Assembly: GCA_035275405.1 (NCBI GenBank)
Contig: DATEMU010000005.1
Span: 186,001-250,000, forward strand
Direction of reading: 5' to 3'
Source: Phycisphaerae bacterium
GTDB lineage: Bacteria > Planctomycetota > Phycisphaerae > UBA1845 > UTPLA1
Length of the DNA stretch: 64,000 nucleotides
In this document: piece by piece, positions 7,212 to 16,084 of the stretch
How positions within the stretch are numbered: the stretch's first letter is position 1
Layout: each line of letters starts with the position of its first letter
The notes under the pieces: generated by a model
The model's database searches: none
What the model was told of the DNA's origin: nothing
What the model saw: only the letters and a program-made list of their open reading frames with translations
Program-made: the position numbers and the translations under genes

Positions 7212-7277
7212 GTAGGGCGGGCGCTGCCCGCCGTGTTTAATCGTCCTTGCTCCATCGGCGGGTGGAACCCGCCCTAC
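7212..7277. repeat. REP-like double hairpin between pilT and pilB
   Basis: Outer arms GTAGGGCGGG (7212-7221) and CCCGCCCTAC (7268-7277) are perfect inverted repeats. Inside are two perfect 7-bp hairpins, GGCGGGC/GCCCGCC (7216-7232) and GGCGGGT/ACCCGCC (7257-7273). It fills almost the whole gap between the two genes and may affect relative expression or mRNA stability. Confidence 0.7.
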
Positions 7278-7283
7278 CCCCAA

Positions 7284-9005
7284 CTACTCTGCCAGGATCT
7301 CCGCCTGGGTGATGCGCGATATCTCTTCCGTCGTCGTGACGCCCCGCAGAATCTTACGATGACCGTCCTGAAGGAGCGACGTCATACCCGCGGCCTTGGC
7401 CGCCTTGCGGATCTCCTGCGCGCCCGCGCGATTGAACGCCAGCTCGCGCAGTTCGTGGTTCATCGTGAGCATTTCAAAAATGCCCTGTCGGCCGCGATAG
7501 CCGCTGTTGTTGCAGTGCGAGCAGCCGACCGCCTTGTACAGCGTCTTGCCTGCGATCATCTCCTCCGTCATGCCGCAGACGCGCAGCAGCCCCACGTCGG
7601 GGTGCTCGTCGGGCTGCTTGCACTCCTTGCACAATATGCGAACCAGCCGCTGGGCCATGATCGCCTGGATGCTGCTGGCGATGAGGAACGGCTTGATACC
7701 CATGTCGATCAACCGTGTGATCGCGCTCGGCGCGTCATTCGTGTGCAACGTGGAAAAGACGAGGTGACCGGTCAGCGCCGCCTGAATGGCGATTTCGCCG
7801 ACGACGAGGTCGCGAATTTCACCGACCAGGATGATGTTCGGCGCCTGGCGAAGCATCGACCGAAGGATCTTGTCAAAGCCCAGGCCGATGTCATCGCGGA
7901 CCTGGCATTGGTTCATGCCGGGAAACACGTATTCGACGGGGTCTTCCGCCGTGATGATCTTCTTGTCCGGTCGATTCAACTCCTGCAACGCCGCGTACAA
8001 CGTCGTCGTCTTGCCGGAGCCGGTCGGGCCCGTTACGAGGAAGATGCCGTTGGGCCGCGAGATGATTTTCTGAAAACGCTCGTAGTCTTCGGACTCAAAC
8101 CCAAGCGCTTGGATGCCGATGTTGGCCGAGTCGGGCCGCAAGATACGAAGGACGATCGATTCGCCGTGTACGCCCGGGCAGCACGAGACGCGGAAGTCGA
8201 TGTCCTTGCCGCTGATCCGCATCTTAATGCGGCCGTCCTGGGGCACGCGGCGCTCGGAAATATCCACGCCCGCCATGATTTTCATGCGGGTCGTGACCGC
8301 GTTCTGCAGGCGCTTGGGGACATTCTCCCGCTCCACGCAGACGCCGTCGGTACGATAGCGCACGCGCACGCGGTCGGTCATCGGCTCCACGTGGATGTCG
8401 CTCGCCCGCGTCCGCACCGCCTCGCTGATCATCATGTTGATGAGCTTGATAATAGGGGCGTCAGCCTCGTCCACGCCGGCCTTCTTCGCCGCCTCCTTGG
8501 CTTCCTGGTCGAGCGATGCGTCCACCGAGGCATCCAGGCTCTTGGACAATTCGTCGAGCGAGCGATCCGCGCCGGAAAGATACTTTTCGATATACGCCTT
8601 GATCCGCCCCTTGGGGGCGAGGACCGGTTCAACATCGCTTACACCGAGGCGGAAGCGAAGCATGTCCAGCGTATCCAGGTCCAGCGGGTCGTGGATGATG
8701 ACCTTGAGCCGACCGTTGTCGCTGCTCATGGGGAGAATCAAGTTTGCTTTGATGAGTTTTTCGGGGACCAGCGCGAGGGCGTCGGCGCTGATCGTCTGCC
8801 GCGAAACTTCCACGTAGGCCAGGCCATGCTGCTCGGCCAGCGCCTGAGCGACCGCTTCTTCGGATGCCAATTCCAATTCGACCAGGGCCTCTCCAATGCG
8901 CTTCCGATTGTTCAGACCGAACTCCGCGGCGCGATCGGCATCGGCCTTGGAGACCAGCCCCTTCTCCTGCAGGATCTCGCCGAGTTTTTGTCGTTTACGA
9001 GCCAT
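7284..9005 (-). CDS. PilB/GspE-family assembly ATPase (second copy)
   Basis: Pilus or type II secretion extension ATPase, 573 residues, first gene of the operon. It has the MshEN N-terminal domain (about 5-140), a linker rich in Asp/Ala, Walker A GPTGSGKTT, EDPVEYVFPG, PNIILVGEIRD, the His box TGHLVFSTLHT, and the zinc site CKECK with CSHCNNSGYRG. ATG 9005 gives the family-like start MARKRQKLGEIL; the GTG at 9020 adds five residues. It is similar in layout to the 4274-6028 protein but clearly diverged, so two separate machines may be fed. A 7-bp hairpin (CACAGCC/GGCTGTG, 9018-9037) lies just upstream. Confidence 0.9.
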   Translation of the reverse strand: MARKRQKLGEILQEKGLVSKADADRAAEFGLNNRKRIGEALVELELASEEAVAQALAEQHGLAYVEVSRQTISADALALVPEKLIKANLILPMSSDNGRLKVIIHDPLDLDTLDMLRFRLGVSDVEPVLAPKGRIKAYIEKYLSGADRSLDELSKSLDASVDASLDQEAKEAAKKAGVDEADAPIIKLINMMISEAVRTRASDIHVEPMTDRVRVRYRTDGVCVERENVPKRLQNAVTTRMKIMAGVDISERRVPQDGRIKMRISGKDIDFRVSCCPGVHGESIVLRILRPDSANIGIQALGFESEDYERFQKIISRPNGIFLVTGPTGSGKTTTLYAALQELNRPDKKIITAEDPVEYVFPGMNQCQVRDDIGLGFDKILRSMLRQAPNIILVGEIRDLVVGEIAIQAALTGHLVFSTLHTNDAPSAITRLIDMGIKPFLIASSIQAIMAQRLVRILCKECKQPDEHPDVGLLRVCGMTEEMIAGKTLYKAVGCSHCNNSGYRGRQGIFEMLTMNHELRELAFNRAGAQEIRKAAKAAGMTSLLQDGHRKILRGVTTTEEISRITQAEILAE

Positions 9006-9264
9006 AGTCGTGTGTGGCACAGCCCCTCTCGGCTGTGATTCATCCGCGACGCATTCCGCGCTCGCGACAAACCACCCGGGCCGCTCGCCCTCGGGGTAGG
9101 AGGTCCGATTTCGCTCAGCAGTCGGCCGCGGTCATCCTGGGGGAAATCATGCGCGCTGGGTGCAGGTATGTTCCCTTACCAGGCGATTTTAGCAGAGTTC
9201 CTTGAGGAATGTCTATGTCGGGCCCGGGGGCGGATAGGGACGGGCTACGCCTGTGATTTAGGAC

Positions 9265-10257
9265 TCATTTCATTCCGGACTTTCTGAGTGCCGCGGGCAG
9301 GAAGTCGATCAGGTCGGTGGCCATGAGCGAGACGCGGCCCCGTTCGCGGGCCGCCAAATCGCCCGCCAAACCATGAACATGGACGCCAAGTGCGGCAGCA
9401 TCAAGGGTTGAAAGGCCCTGGGCGACGAATGCCGCGATGACGCCGGTCAGCACGTCACCGGTACCGCCCGTGGCCATGCCGGGGTTGCCGGTACGGTTGA
9501 CATAGAGCGAGGCCCCATCCGTAACAATCGTCCCCGCCCCCTTGAGGACGACGACAATCTGGTGCTGGGGAAACCCCGAACCGCCGAACATCTCGCGGGC
9601 GGTGCGGGCAGCGAAGCCGAGGCGGTCCTGCTGGACCGCTGAGGTGGAGACGCTGTGTAGCCGGGCCATCTCGCCGGCGTGCGGCGTGAGGATGGTGCGA
9701 TAATGCCGCGTGTTATCCCAGCCCGCGCGTCGGTCTTCGCCGGCCAGGCGAATGGCGTGCAGCGCGTCGGCATCGAGAACAGCCGGCACATTCGCCGTGC
9801 CAAAGGAACTGACCAGGCTGACCACTTGGGCGTCAAAGCGGCGGTCGCTACGGCCGAGGCCGGGACCGACGGCCACGACCGAAGGCGCCCCGCCGCGATC
9901 GAAGACACGATGGGCCCGGAGCGTTTCGAGCGTCAGATGCGGGACGAGCAGACCCTCGGGCCCTTCGGGCAGCGCGATCGAGGTCGCACAAGGACAGAGT
10001 GTGGCGACGGCGAGTTGGACCGAGCGCGGAACGGCAACGACAACGAGCCCCGCGCCGGCGCGCAGGGCGGCATTGGCGGCAAGGGCGGGCGCCCCAATCA
10101 TTCCCCGCGAACCGCCGATAATCAGGACACGACCAAAGTCGCCTTTATGGGCGTCTTTTTTTCGAGGGGGCAGCTTCGCCGGCCGAGTGATTTTCCGCAG
10201 GCGAAGAGCGGGTTTTCGAGGCGTCTTGCTTTCGGACTTTTTTGTGCGTTTGGCCAT
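9265..10257 (-). CDS. nnrD: ADP-dependent NAD(P)H-hydrate dehydratase
   Basis: Repairs hydrated NADH/NADPH using ADP. The 330-residue product matches the YjeF C-terminal carbohydrate-kinase-like fold: GRVLIIGGSRGMIGAPALAANAALRAGAG (about 43-70), a TPHAGEMARL block, and NPGMATGGTGDVLTG (about 273-287), which holds the catalytic Asp. The NnrE epimerase half found fused in E. coli is absent, so this is the standalone form. A Lys/Arg-rich N-terminal extension of about 35 residues is unusual. It lies 21 bases after the histidine kinase stop, so the two are likely co-transcribed. Confidence 0.9.
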   Translation of the reverse strand: MAKRTKKSESKTPRKPALRLRKITRPAKLPPRKKDAHKGDFGRVLIIGGSRGMIGAPALAANAALRAGAGLVVVAVPRSVQLAVATLCPCATSIALPEGPEGLLVPHLTLETLRAHRVFDRGGAPSVVAVGPGLGRSDRRFDAQVVSLVSSFGTANVPAVLDADALHAIRLAGEDRRAGWDNTRHYRTILTPHAGEMARLHSVSTSAVQQDRLGFAARTAREMFGGSGFPQHQIVVVLKGAGTIVTDGASLYVNRTGNPGMATGGTGDVLTGVIAAFVAQGLSTLDAAALGVHVHGLAGDLAARERGRVSLMATDLIDFLPAALRKSGMK

Positions 10258-10278
10258 CGTGGATCGCGGGATATTTCG

Positions 10279-12093
10279 TCACTCCTCCATGACGCGCCGC
10301 CCCACCAGGCTGGTGGCGACGGCGATCAACTCGACGGCATCCACCGGTTTGGCGACGTGCATCTGGTAGCCCGCCTGCAACGTCCGGACCCGATCTTCTA
10401 ATCGTGCAAAGGCCGTCAGCGAAATGGACGGAACCTGGCCCCCGCGCTCCCGGGGTCGGCCGCGAACCGCGCGCATGAACGCAAAGCCGTCCTGATTGGG
10501 CATCCCCAGATCGCTGATCACCAGATGGGGAACGACTTGGTCGAGTATACCTAGCGCAACGGGGCCCGATTCCGCCAGGAGCACCTCGGCTCCGTGTTGC
10601 TCCAGGAGCCGTTTGATCAACTCTCTCGCATCCGCCTCATCATCCACCACGAGTATCCTGATTCCCTTGAGCGAATCCCCGTGCAGTTGAATGGGCCGCG
10701 ACATGCCCGCCACCGGATGAAAGAACCCTTCGGCAGCTCCGTCCCTCCGAACCGGCGACAACGGTAAAGTGACGATAAACGTCGCGCCCAGTCCGTCACC
10801 GGGGCTCTTCACCCGGACCGTTCCGCCGTGCAGTTCCACCAGGTGCCGCACGATGGACAACCCCAGACCGAGTCCGCCCTGGGGGCGCGCCGGCGAGGGG
10901 TCTTGTTGTCGAAACCGGTCGAAGACGTAAGGGAGAAATTCTGTCTTGATGCCTTGCCCGGTGTCGGCCACGCTCAGTTCGAGATGAGAATTGACTCGCT
11001 CCAGCGTCACCTGGATCTGCCCGCGCGCCGGTGTGAATTTGATCGCGTTTGTCAGCAGGTTCCAGACAATCTGTTGCAAGCGGTTGGGATCGCCGCTGAT
11101 CGCGCCCACCCCTGAGTCCAGCACCTTTTGCAGGCGAAGCCCCTTGGCTTCGATCGCCGGGGCGACCGAATCGATCGCCGCTTCGATGACCGGGATGAGG
11201 TCCACCGACTGGACGTCCAGGCGCACCTTGCCCGCGATAATCCGGCTCATGTCCAGGAGGTCATCAATGATCTTCGTTTGCGCCCGGGCATTGCGCTCGA
11301 TTGTCTCCAGGCCGCGCCGCTGTTCTTCGTCCGTCCCGCCCGCCTTGCGCAGAACCTGGGCCCATCCGAGGATCGCGTTGAGCGGCGTGCGCAGCTCGTG
11401 CGAGAGAGTGGCGAGAAACTCGTCCTTCATTCGATTAGCGCGTTCCGCCTCCCCGCGGGCGAATTGCTCGCTGGCCAGGAGTTGCTGGCGCTCCTCCTCG
11501 GCCCGCCGGCGTTCGTGAATCTCCATTTCCAGGGCGCGGTTGATCTCCGCCAGCTCCGATGTCCGCGCCTCTACCCGCCGCGCGAGATCGTTTCTCGAGA
11601 GTTGCAGCTCCGCTTCCGCCGCCTCCCGCACGCGAACCTGCTTGGCCAACTCCTCGTTTGCGAGGCGCAACTGCGCCGGGCTGGGCAGCAGGAGCGCCTT
11701 GGGAATGAGCCGCCACAGAAGTATCGCGGTCAGGATCGACACGATCGCCGTCGCGAGCTTGACCACGCCGTCCAGGCGGTAAACGGGCTGCCACATGTCC
11801 CAGACCCCGAAGATGTGCGTCGTCCCGCAGGCCAGGATGAACGCCGCGAACATGAGGAACATCCAGTTGAATTCAAGGTCGCGCCGCCTTCGAACGAAGT
11901 ACACCAGCGCGATGGGAATTGAGTAATAGGCGACGGCGATCAGCGCGTCGGAAATGACATGCAACCAGACGACATCGGCCTCTTGTCGCATGCACAGCCG
12001 CCGCGGCATGAAGACCTCGAAGAAGTTGGAAAAGAACCCACCGCCCTCCTGGGCCAGGAGCGATGGGACAGAGCTATAGGCGAGCGATTCCAT
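10279..12093 (-). CDS. hybrid histidine kinase with ethylene-receptor-like sensor domain
   Basis: 604 residues. Residues about 43-130 form three membrane helices with a pattern identical in spacing to plant ETR1: Asp49, Tyr56, Ile59, Pro60, Ile86, Cys89, His93, corresponding to ETR1 D25, Y32, I35, P36, I62, C65, H69. Cys65 and His69 bind Cu(I) in ETR1. There follow a coiled coil (140-225), HisKA with phospho-acceptor His232 in SHELRTPLN, a HATPase domain with GLGLGLSIV, and a C-terminal receiver (VVDDEADA, ISDLGMP, AKP). No GAF domain is present, unlike ETR1. It probably senses ethylene or copper. No output regulator is next to it; nnrD follows. Confidence 0.9.
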   Translation of the reverse strand: MESLAYSSVPSLLAQEGGGFFSNFFEVFMPRRLCMRQEADVVWLHVISDALIAVAYYSIPIALVYFVRRRRDLEFNWMFLMFAAFILACGTTHIFGVWDMWQPVYRLDGVVKLATAIVSILTAILLWRLIPKALLLPSPAQLRLANEELAKQVRVREAAEAELQLSRNDLARRVEARTSELAEINRALEMEIHERRRAEEERQQLLASEQFARGEAERANRMKDEFLATLSHELRTPLNAILGWAQVLRKAGGTDEEQRRGLETIERNARAQTKIIDDLLDMSRIIAGKVRLDVQSVDLIPVIEAAIDSVAPAIEAKGLRLQKVLDSGVGAISGDPNRLQQIVWNLLTNAIKFTPARGQIQVTLERVNSHLELSVADTGQGIKTEFLPYVFDRFRQQDPSPARPQGGLGLGLSIVRHLVELHGGTVRVKSPGDGLGATFIVTLPLSPVRRDGAAEGFFHPVAGMSRPIQLHGDSLKGIRILVVDDEADARELIKRLLEQHGAEVLLAESGPVALGILDQVVPHLVISDLGMPNQDGFAFMRAVRGRPRERGGQVPSISLTAFARLEDRVRTLQAGYQMHVAKPVDAVELIAVATSLVGRRVMEE

Positions 12094-12295
12094 GCAGCGA
12101 TTCTTCGCTGAACGAAGACTTTGTCCGATGCCAATTCCGAATCCGCAATCCTCGAACGAGAAGTTATTTTATGCAATGAGGGTGTCAGGGCAATAGTCCG
12201 GTGAGACGCGAGGCGCGGGGTCCGTCAACGGGCGCCTCTACCATGTCGCCCAATTAGGTCGATGCGTCTCCGCTCCCCCAGACGGCGTAAATCGC

Positions 12296-12324
12296 TTGTA
12301 ACGGCCTGCGCAGAATGCTAAGAT
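12296..12324 (+). promoter_or_regulatory. candidate promoter of the 12361 gene
   Basis: TTGTAA (12296-12301) and TAAGAT (12319-12324) are separated by 17 bp. Transcription would start about 30 bases before the ATG at 12361, leaving room for the GGGAGAG ribosome site. Confidence 0.45.
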
Positions 12325-12360
12325 GATCGCGCACATCGCCGGATGCGAGGGAGAGAATCG

Positions 12361-13071
12361 ATGTCAAGAAGCGGCAGGTCCCCTGTCACGTTAATGGCTG
12401 TGCTGGTCTCCACGGCTTCGGCGGGTGCGTGGCCGCCGACCGTGATCGATTTCGACACCTACCCCGACGGCTCGATGGTCCAGCCCAGCGATCGCTTCAC
12501 GACGCAGTATTCCACCGTCGGCGTCGAGTTCACCGATGGCGGCGCGACCGGCCCGGCGCCGTCGGGAAACCCGTGTTCGATCTCACCGCCCAATCACGCA
12601 TACGCCACGACGATCGTCGCCTATTTCGTCGACCCCTGCACCGGCATCCAGTCGGCCACCGACTACGCCGGGACGCAGCAGGATTCCTGCTGGGCTCCGG
12701 GCGAGGGGATCGACATGTATTGGTATGACGCCAACGGGAATCTGCTGGACCATCAATTCAACTCCGGCGGCGGCAACTTCGTGGCCCTCAGCACTCCGCA
12801 ACCCGTTATCGCCCGCTTGGAGATGCAGTGCATCCTGCAGGGCATCGACAATTTCACATTCAGCGAGCCGGTCGCCGTGCTCCGGGGCGATATGGACTGC
12901 AACGGCCTGTTGGAAATCGAAGACGTCGAGCCGTTCGTCCTCGCGCTCATCAACGCCCCGGCGTACATGGCGGCCTACGCAACGTGTGACATCCGCCGGG
13001 CCGACATGAACTGCGACCGGAAGGAGGACGGCCTGGACGTGCAGGGATTCACCGACGCGCTGGTGCCGTAG
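12361..13071 (+). CDS. secreted protein with dockerin-like EF-hand tail
   Basis: 236 residues. A signal peptide (MSRSGRSPVTLMAVLVSTAS) precedes a beta-rich domain of unknown function with VIDFDTYPDG near its start. The tail has two calcium-loop-like units, GDMDCNGLLEIEDVEPFVLAL and ADMNCDRKEDGLDVQGFTDAL, the dockerin-like pair common on planctomycete secreted proteins. The ATG at 12361 is preferred over 12343 because GGGAGAG lies 5-6 bases upstream of it. It is monocistronic and divergent from the kinase. Confidence 0.75.
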   Translation: MSRSGRSPVTLMAVLVSTASAGAWPPTVIDFDTYPDGSMVQPSDRFTTQYSTVGVEFTDGGATGPAPSGNPCSISPPNHAYATTIVAYFVDPCTGIQSATDYAGTQQDSCWAPGEGIDMYWYDANGNLLDHQFNSGGGNFVALSTPQPVIARLEMQCILQGIDNFTFSEPVAVLRGDMDCNGLLEIEDVEPFVLALINAPAYMAAYATCDIRRADMNCDRKEDGLDVQGFTDALVP

Positions 13072-13201
13072 GGTCACAAGAATTCGACGTGCGTCTCGCC
13101 AACTCACGAATGTTGTGGCAATTTAAGCTCCGCCCGCCCGCCACACGTCCACCATTGTTCCATGCAGGTCAGGCCCGAACTTCCCCTGACGGCGCTTCCA
13201 T

Positions 13202-13963
13202 TTATCCAATCCCATAGCCGCTTGAGGGGTCAGGAACAACGGCGCCGAATCCACCGGCGCTGTTTGGGCGAAGACGCAGCATCACCAGCGCGCGTTGCCA
13301 TGCAGCTCGATACCATTTCGGTCTCGCGATGCTCAACGGAGTGGGTGGCCCCGACGTCATCGCGTCCTTCGAATACACAATCAGCCCCGCTTCCTGCCAG
13401 CGAAGTAGAACGTGTGGTAGGTCGGAGGGCAGTTCGGTTCTTTCGTGGCGCACAACAAGGACCTTGGATATCCCTTTGGACAGCAGAATGTTCGCCGACG
13501 GAAAATCCTGCGGAAAGACCATCCAACGATTGTCGTACACGCCCGGCTGGAGGGGAGTGCCTGCCGATAGCCGGAGGCTGTCCAACAGGAACACCGGCGG
13601 GGCGTCGGCTGCCAGTGCTGACCCGTAAAGTTGCGACGCTCCAAGGATGAGCCCGCGAACGATCTCATCAACAGAAACCACCGCGTTCTTTCCAGGCGTG
13701 GTATTGAATAACGGGATGGGTCGAAATCCCCTCGCTGCAAAGGCAAGGCCCGTAAAAATGGACGACGCGCCCGGGAGCTCCAATATTATCGCATACCGAT
13801 CGGAGGCGCTGGGCGCCCAGGATAGTTCCGGAAGCTCGATTTGAGAGCCGAGAGGAATCTCTTCGATGAACGACGGGATGTGAATGAATAACGCCGGCTT
13901 GGCCCATGCCGACCAAGGGCTTGTTTCGGGAGCCCAGACCGCAAATAACTCGTCAGGAAGCAT
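13202..13963 (-). CDS. unknown protein in DUF350/GSPS operon
   Basis: 253 residues from ATG 13963, no signal peptide or membrane helix. It is an alpha/beta-looking soluble protein with a VFLLDSLRL stretch, a GISKVLVVRHE strand and a Pro-Ser-Gly-rich end. I recognise no family. It starts 21 bases after the glutathionylspermidine-synthase-like gene and is therefore the third gene of that operon. A role in making or loading the substrate of the ATP-grasp enzyme is possible but unsupported by any motif. Confidence 0.65.
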   Translation of the reverse strand: MLPDELFAVWAPETSPWSAWAKPALFIHIPSFIEEIPLGSQIELPELSWAPSASDRYAIILELPGASSIFTGLAFAARGFRPIPLFNTTPGKNAVVSVDEIVRGLILGASQLYGSALAADAPPVFLLDSLRLSAGTPLQPGVYDNRWMVFPQDFPSANILLSKGISKVLVVRHERTELPSDLPHVLLRWQEAGLIVYSKDAMTSGPPTPLSIARPKWYRAAWQRALVMLRLRPNSAGGFGAVVPDPSSGYGIG

Positions 13964-13984
13964 AAGCAACCATTTTCGGGGTTC

Positions 13985-15211
13985 CTATTGATCGCGATTA
14001 TTCGTTTCAATTAGAACAACAATGTCTTTTGCCCGGTCGTCAATAATAGGACGAGACGAAATGCGTCCGTAGCAACCCGCGACGCGACCATCAATGACAA
14101 ACACTCCGATCGAAGGGTACTCCAATCCGTTCAACGTTTCGACGGGGGTAATGCAGAATCGTTTCTGGGCGACCCAATGAGCCGGATGCCTTTTGCACGT
14201 GGCATGTATCTTCGCCAGCTCTTGCGGTGGTGTAACACCATGTATCCCAATCAAAGCGCCCACACGTCCGAGCGCCGGTTTCACAATCCATGACTCATCT
14301 GCCATCCTCTCGCGGTCTACAACGCGGGTTTCGGGTAGAAGTTTACTCCAGAGGGACAGCTTCGTCTTCAAGTCTTTCCAAACAAGCGGAAACCGTTTGG
14401 TTTGCGTCACGATTGCACTCGCCGGATTGACGATTGAAGGAGATTCGTTCGAGAAAAACCGTCGCGGCTTGCAAGTTCTCGGCAAGTTGGGGAGCCACTC
14501 CGACGGAAAAAACCGTACCATGAGATCGACTCGGTGTTCTCGATTCCGGCTCCGCACATACGCAGCACCTAATTCCCATCGAATGTCCGCTGGGCTTGCC
14601 AGCATCGGCCGCATACCCTCCGCTTCAAAACATCGACTCAGATACACCATGACCTGCCGATCATCCGTGTACGCGGTCGCGTGGACCATAGCGATCGCTT
14701 CGAAGGGCGCGTCGTTGGCCCGGATTACTTGAGCGAGGTAGCGCGCAGGATCGCCGAGCGTCGTCTTACCGGGGAAGTGTTCAGCGACAAGGGACGGAAA
14801 TGCGGACGATTCAATAAATCCGCCCGGGACATCCGAATTCACCTCTGAAATCATCCAACCCAGGGGGGTGTGATGAAAGTCGAATCGCATTAGACGAGGC
14901 GGGTGCTGCGTCGCGTCCGAGCATGTTTCTGCCAATGCGTTCCTAATGAAGCGCGACAGGCCGAGAGATTGATGGAGACGTGGAGATTGTACGATTTCTG
15001 CCTCGGCGGCTAGGGTTTCACAATAGAGATTCTCCGCATGTCGAGTTAACAAGTTCCATTCGTTCCCTGCCAGCAGAAGCGGTCGGTTAGATAAGACGGC
15101 GACGTCACCGACCTGGGGATCCCATTTACAAAACTCGAAGATCATCCGCCGGCGAATTCTGGAAAACTCCGCAGGACTGATCTCGTGCAGTAGTCGATAC
15201 GGGGCGTTCAC
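13985..15211 (-). CDS. glutathionylspermidine-synthase-like ATP-grasp amidoligase
   Basis: 408 residues. The order of blocks fits the GSP_synth ATP-grasp family: RMRFDFHHTPLGWMISEVNSDVPGGFIES (about 128-155; the family's ..ElN.D.PtgllE..), and WIVKPALGRVGALIGI (about 309-324; family WLLKP..GREG). The usual REG is RVG here, so activity may differ. These enzymes form peptide-like amide bonds with ATP. The GTG start overlaps the upstream membrane-protein stop in GTGA, implying coupled translation. Family clusters of GSP_synth with DUF350 are known; the true substrate is not. Confidence 0.75.
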   Translation of the reverse strand: MNAPYRLLHEISPAEFSRIRRRMIFEFCKWDPQVGDVAVLSNRPLLLAGNEWNLLTRHAENLYCETLAAEAEIVQSPRLHQSLGLSRFIRNALAETCSDATQHPPRLMRFDFHHTPLGWMISEVNSDVPGGFIESSAFPSLVAEHFPGKTTLGDPARYLAQVIRANDAPFEAIAMVHATAYTDDRQVMVYLSRCFEAEGMRPMLASPADIRWELGAAYVRSRNREHRVDLMVRFFPSEWLPNLPRTCKPRRFFSNESPSIVNPASAIVTQTKRFPLVWKDLKTKLSLWSKLLPETRVVDRERMADESWIVKPALGRVGALIGIHGVTPPQELAKIHATCKRHPAHWVAQKRFCITPVETLNGLEYPSIGVFVIDGRVAGCYGRISSRPIIDDRAKDIVVLIETNNRDQ

Positions 15212-16008
15212 CGCCAGTCCCCAAGCCAGTAGAGGGAAACGGCAGACACTGCGAGGTATAGGAACGCGGGAATAACACCGCAGAGCAAAATATTCGGGCC
15301 GGGTCTTTCAGGCGAAGGCGCGGCACTCTTGCCAATGACGCACTCCAAGGCGACCAGTGCGAACGAGTGCCAACCATTTCTCAAGAAATCAATGAGCGTG
15401 GCTTCCGTTGAATGCCAATCGCCGGAAACCGCACGGCCGAGTACCGCGCCAATGGCGCATAAAAACGCGGCGAAGCGAATCCCTGTTGCGATGGACCGAT
15501 CAATTGTGACCTGATCGGCAATTCCCGCGGCGAGTTGTACCATACTCCATTCCAGGAAGAACGCCCCCGTAGCCAGTCCGGCACAGAAAAGGACGACCCA
15601 CCAACCGGGACCATCGCCGAAATTCCCGCCTGCGTAGCAAAAACTCAGGCCGATGATCGCGCCCCCAATCACCCAGGCTGCCGCCGAGTTCCTTCTCTCG
15701 GCGACATCCTCACGAACGCCAATGCCGCACCACCGACTAACGTGAACGAACAACCCGATCCATGCAGCTCCCAAAACCATGTAGAAAAAAGTGTAAACGC
15801 CGGAAGATCTGACATCTGAAGCGGAATATAGCCTTAGCAGGAAAAAGAGCGCGAAGAGCGCCGCGACAGGAATCACCCCAAGATAAGACGATACTTTGGC
15901 CGGCTTTCCCAAGATCTTTGGAGTGAAAAGGCGAGCGTACCAAAAGCCCCATGTCAGTATGGAGCCGACGGAGGCCCCAATGAGAACCACCTTCTCGTCG
16001 TCGGACAC
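15208..16008 (-). CDS. multi-pass membrane protein, DUF350-like
   Basis: 266 residues from GTG 16008, which has AGGAGG nine bases upstream; the frame open to 16131 has no such site. About seven or eight membrane helices. The segment NSAAAWVIGGAIIGLSFCYAGG, followed by FFLEWSMVQLAAGI, resembles DUF350 repeats (N.AAA..G..IG), and DUF350 proteins accompany GSP_synth enzymes in many bacteria. It is the first gene of a three-gene operon, 76 bases downstream of preA on the same strand. The family match is by pattern only. Confidence 0.65.
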   Translation of the reverse strand: MSDDEKVVLIGASVGSILTWGFWYARLFTPKILGKPAKVSSYLGVIPVAALFALFFLLRLYSASDVRSSGVYTFFYMVLGAAWIGLFVHVSRWCGIGVREDVAERRNSAAAWVIGGAIIGLSFCYAGGNFGDGPGWWVVLFCAGLATGAFFLEWSMVQLAAGIADQVTIDRSIATGIRFAAFLCAIGAVLGRAVSGDWHSTEATLIDFLRNGWHSFALVALECVIGKSAAPSPERPGPNILLCGVIPAFLYLAVSAVSLYWLGDWR

Positions 16009-16084
16009 GTCTCCGGGCCTCCTAAGGTTAGAACTGACGGGCGGATTTTGAATACCTCGGTCATCGTAACGCAAGGCGTGTGTT

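Noticed and set aside
7208-7255. N-terminal extension of PilT
   Set aside because: The extra codons are encoded by the double-hairpin repeat and are absent from PilT proteins in general.
7233-9038. 601-codon plus-strand frame opposite pilB
   Set aside because: Shadow frame; the other strand encodes a complete ATPase with all motifs.
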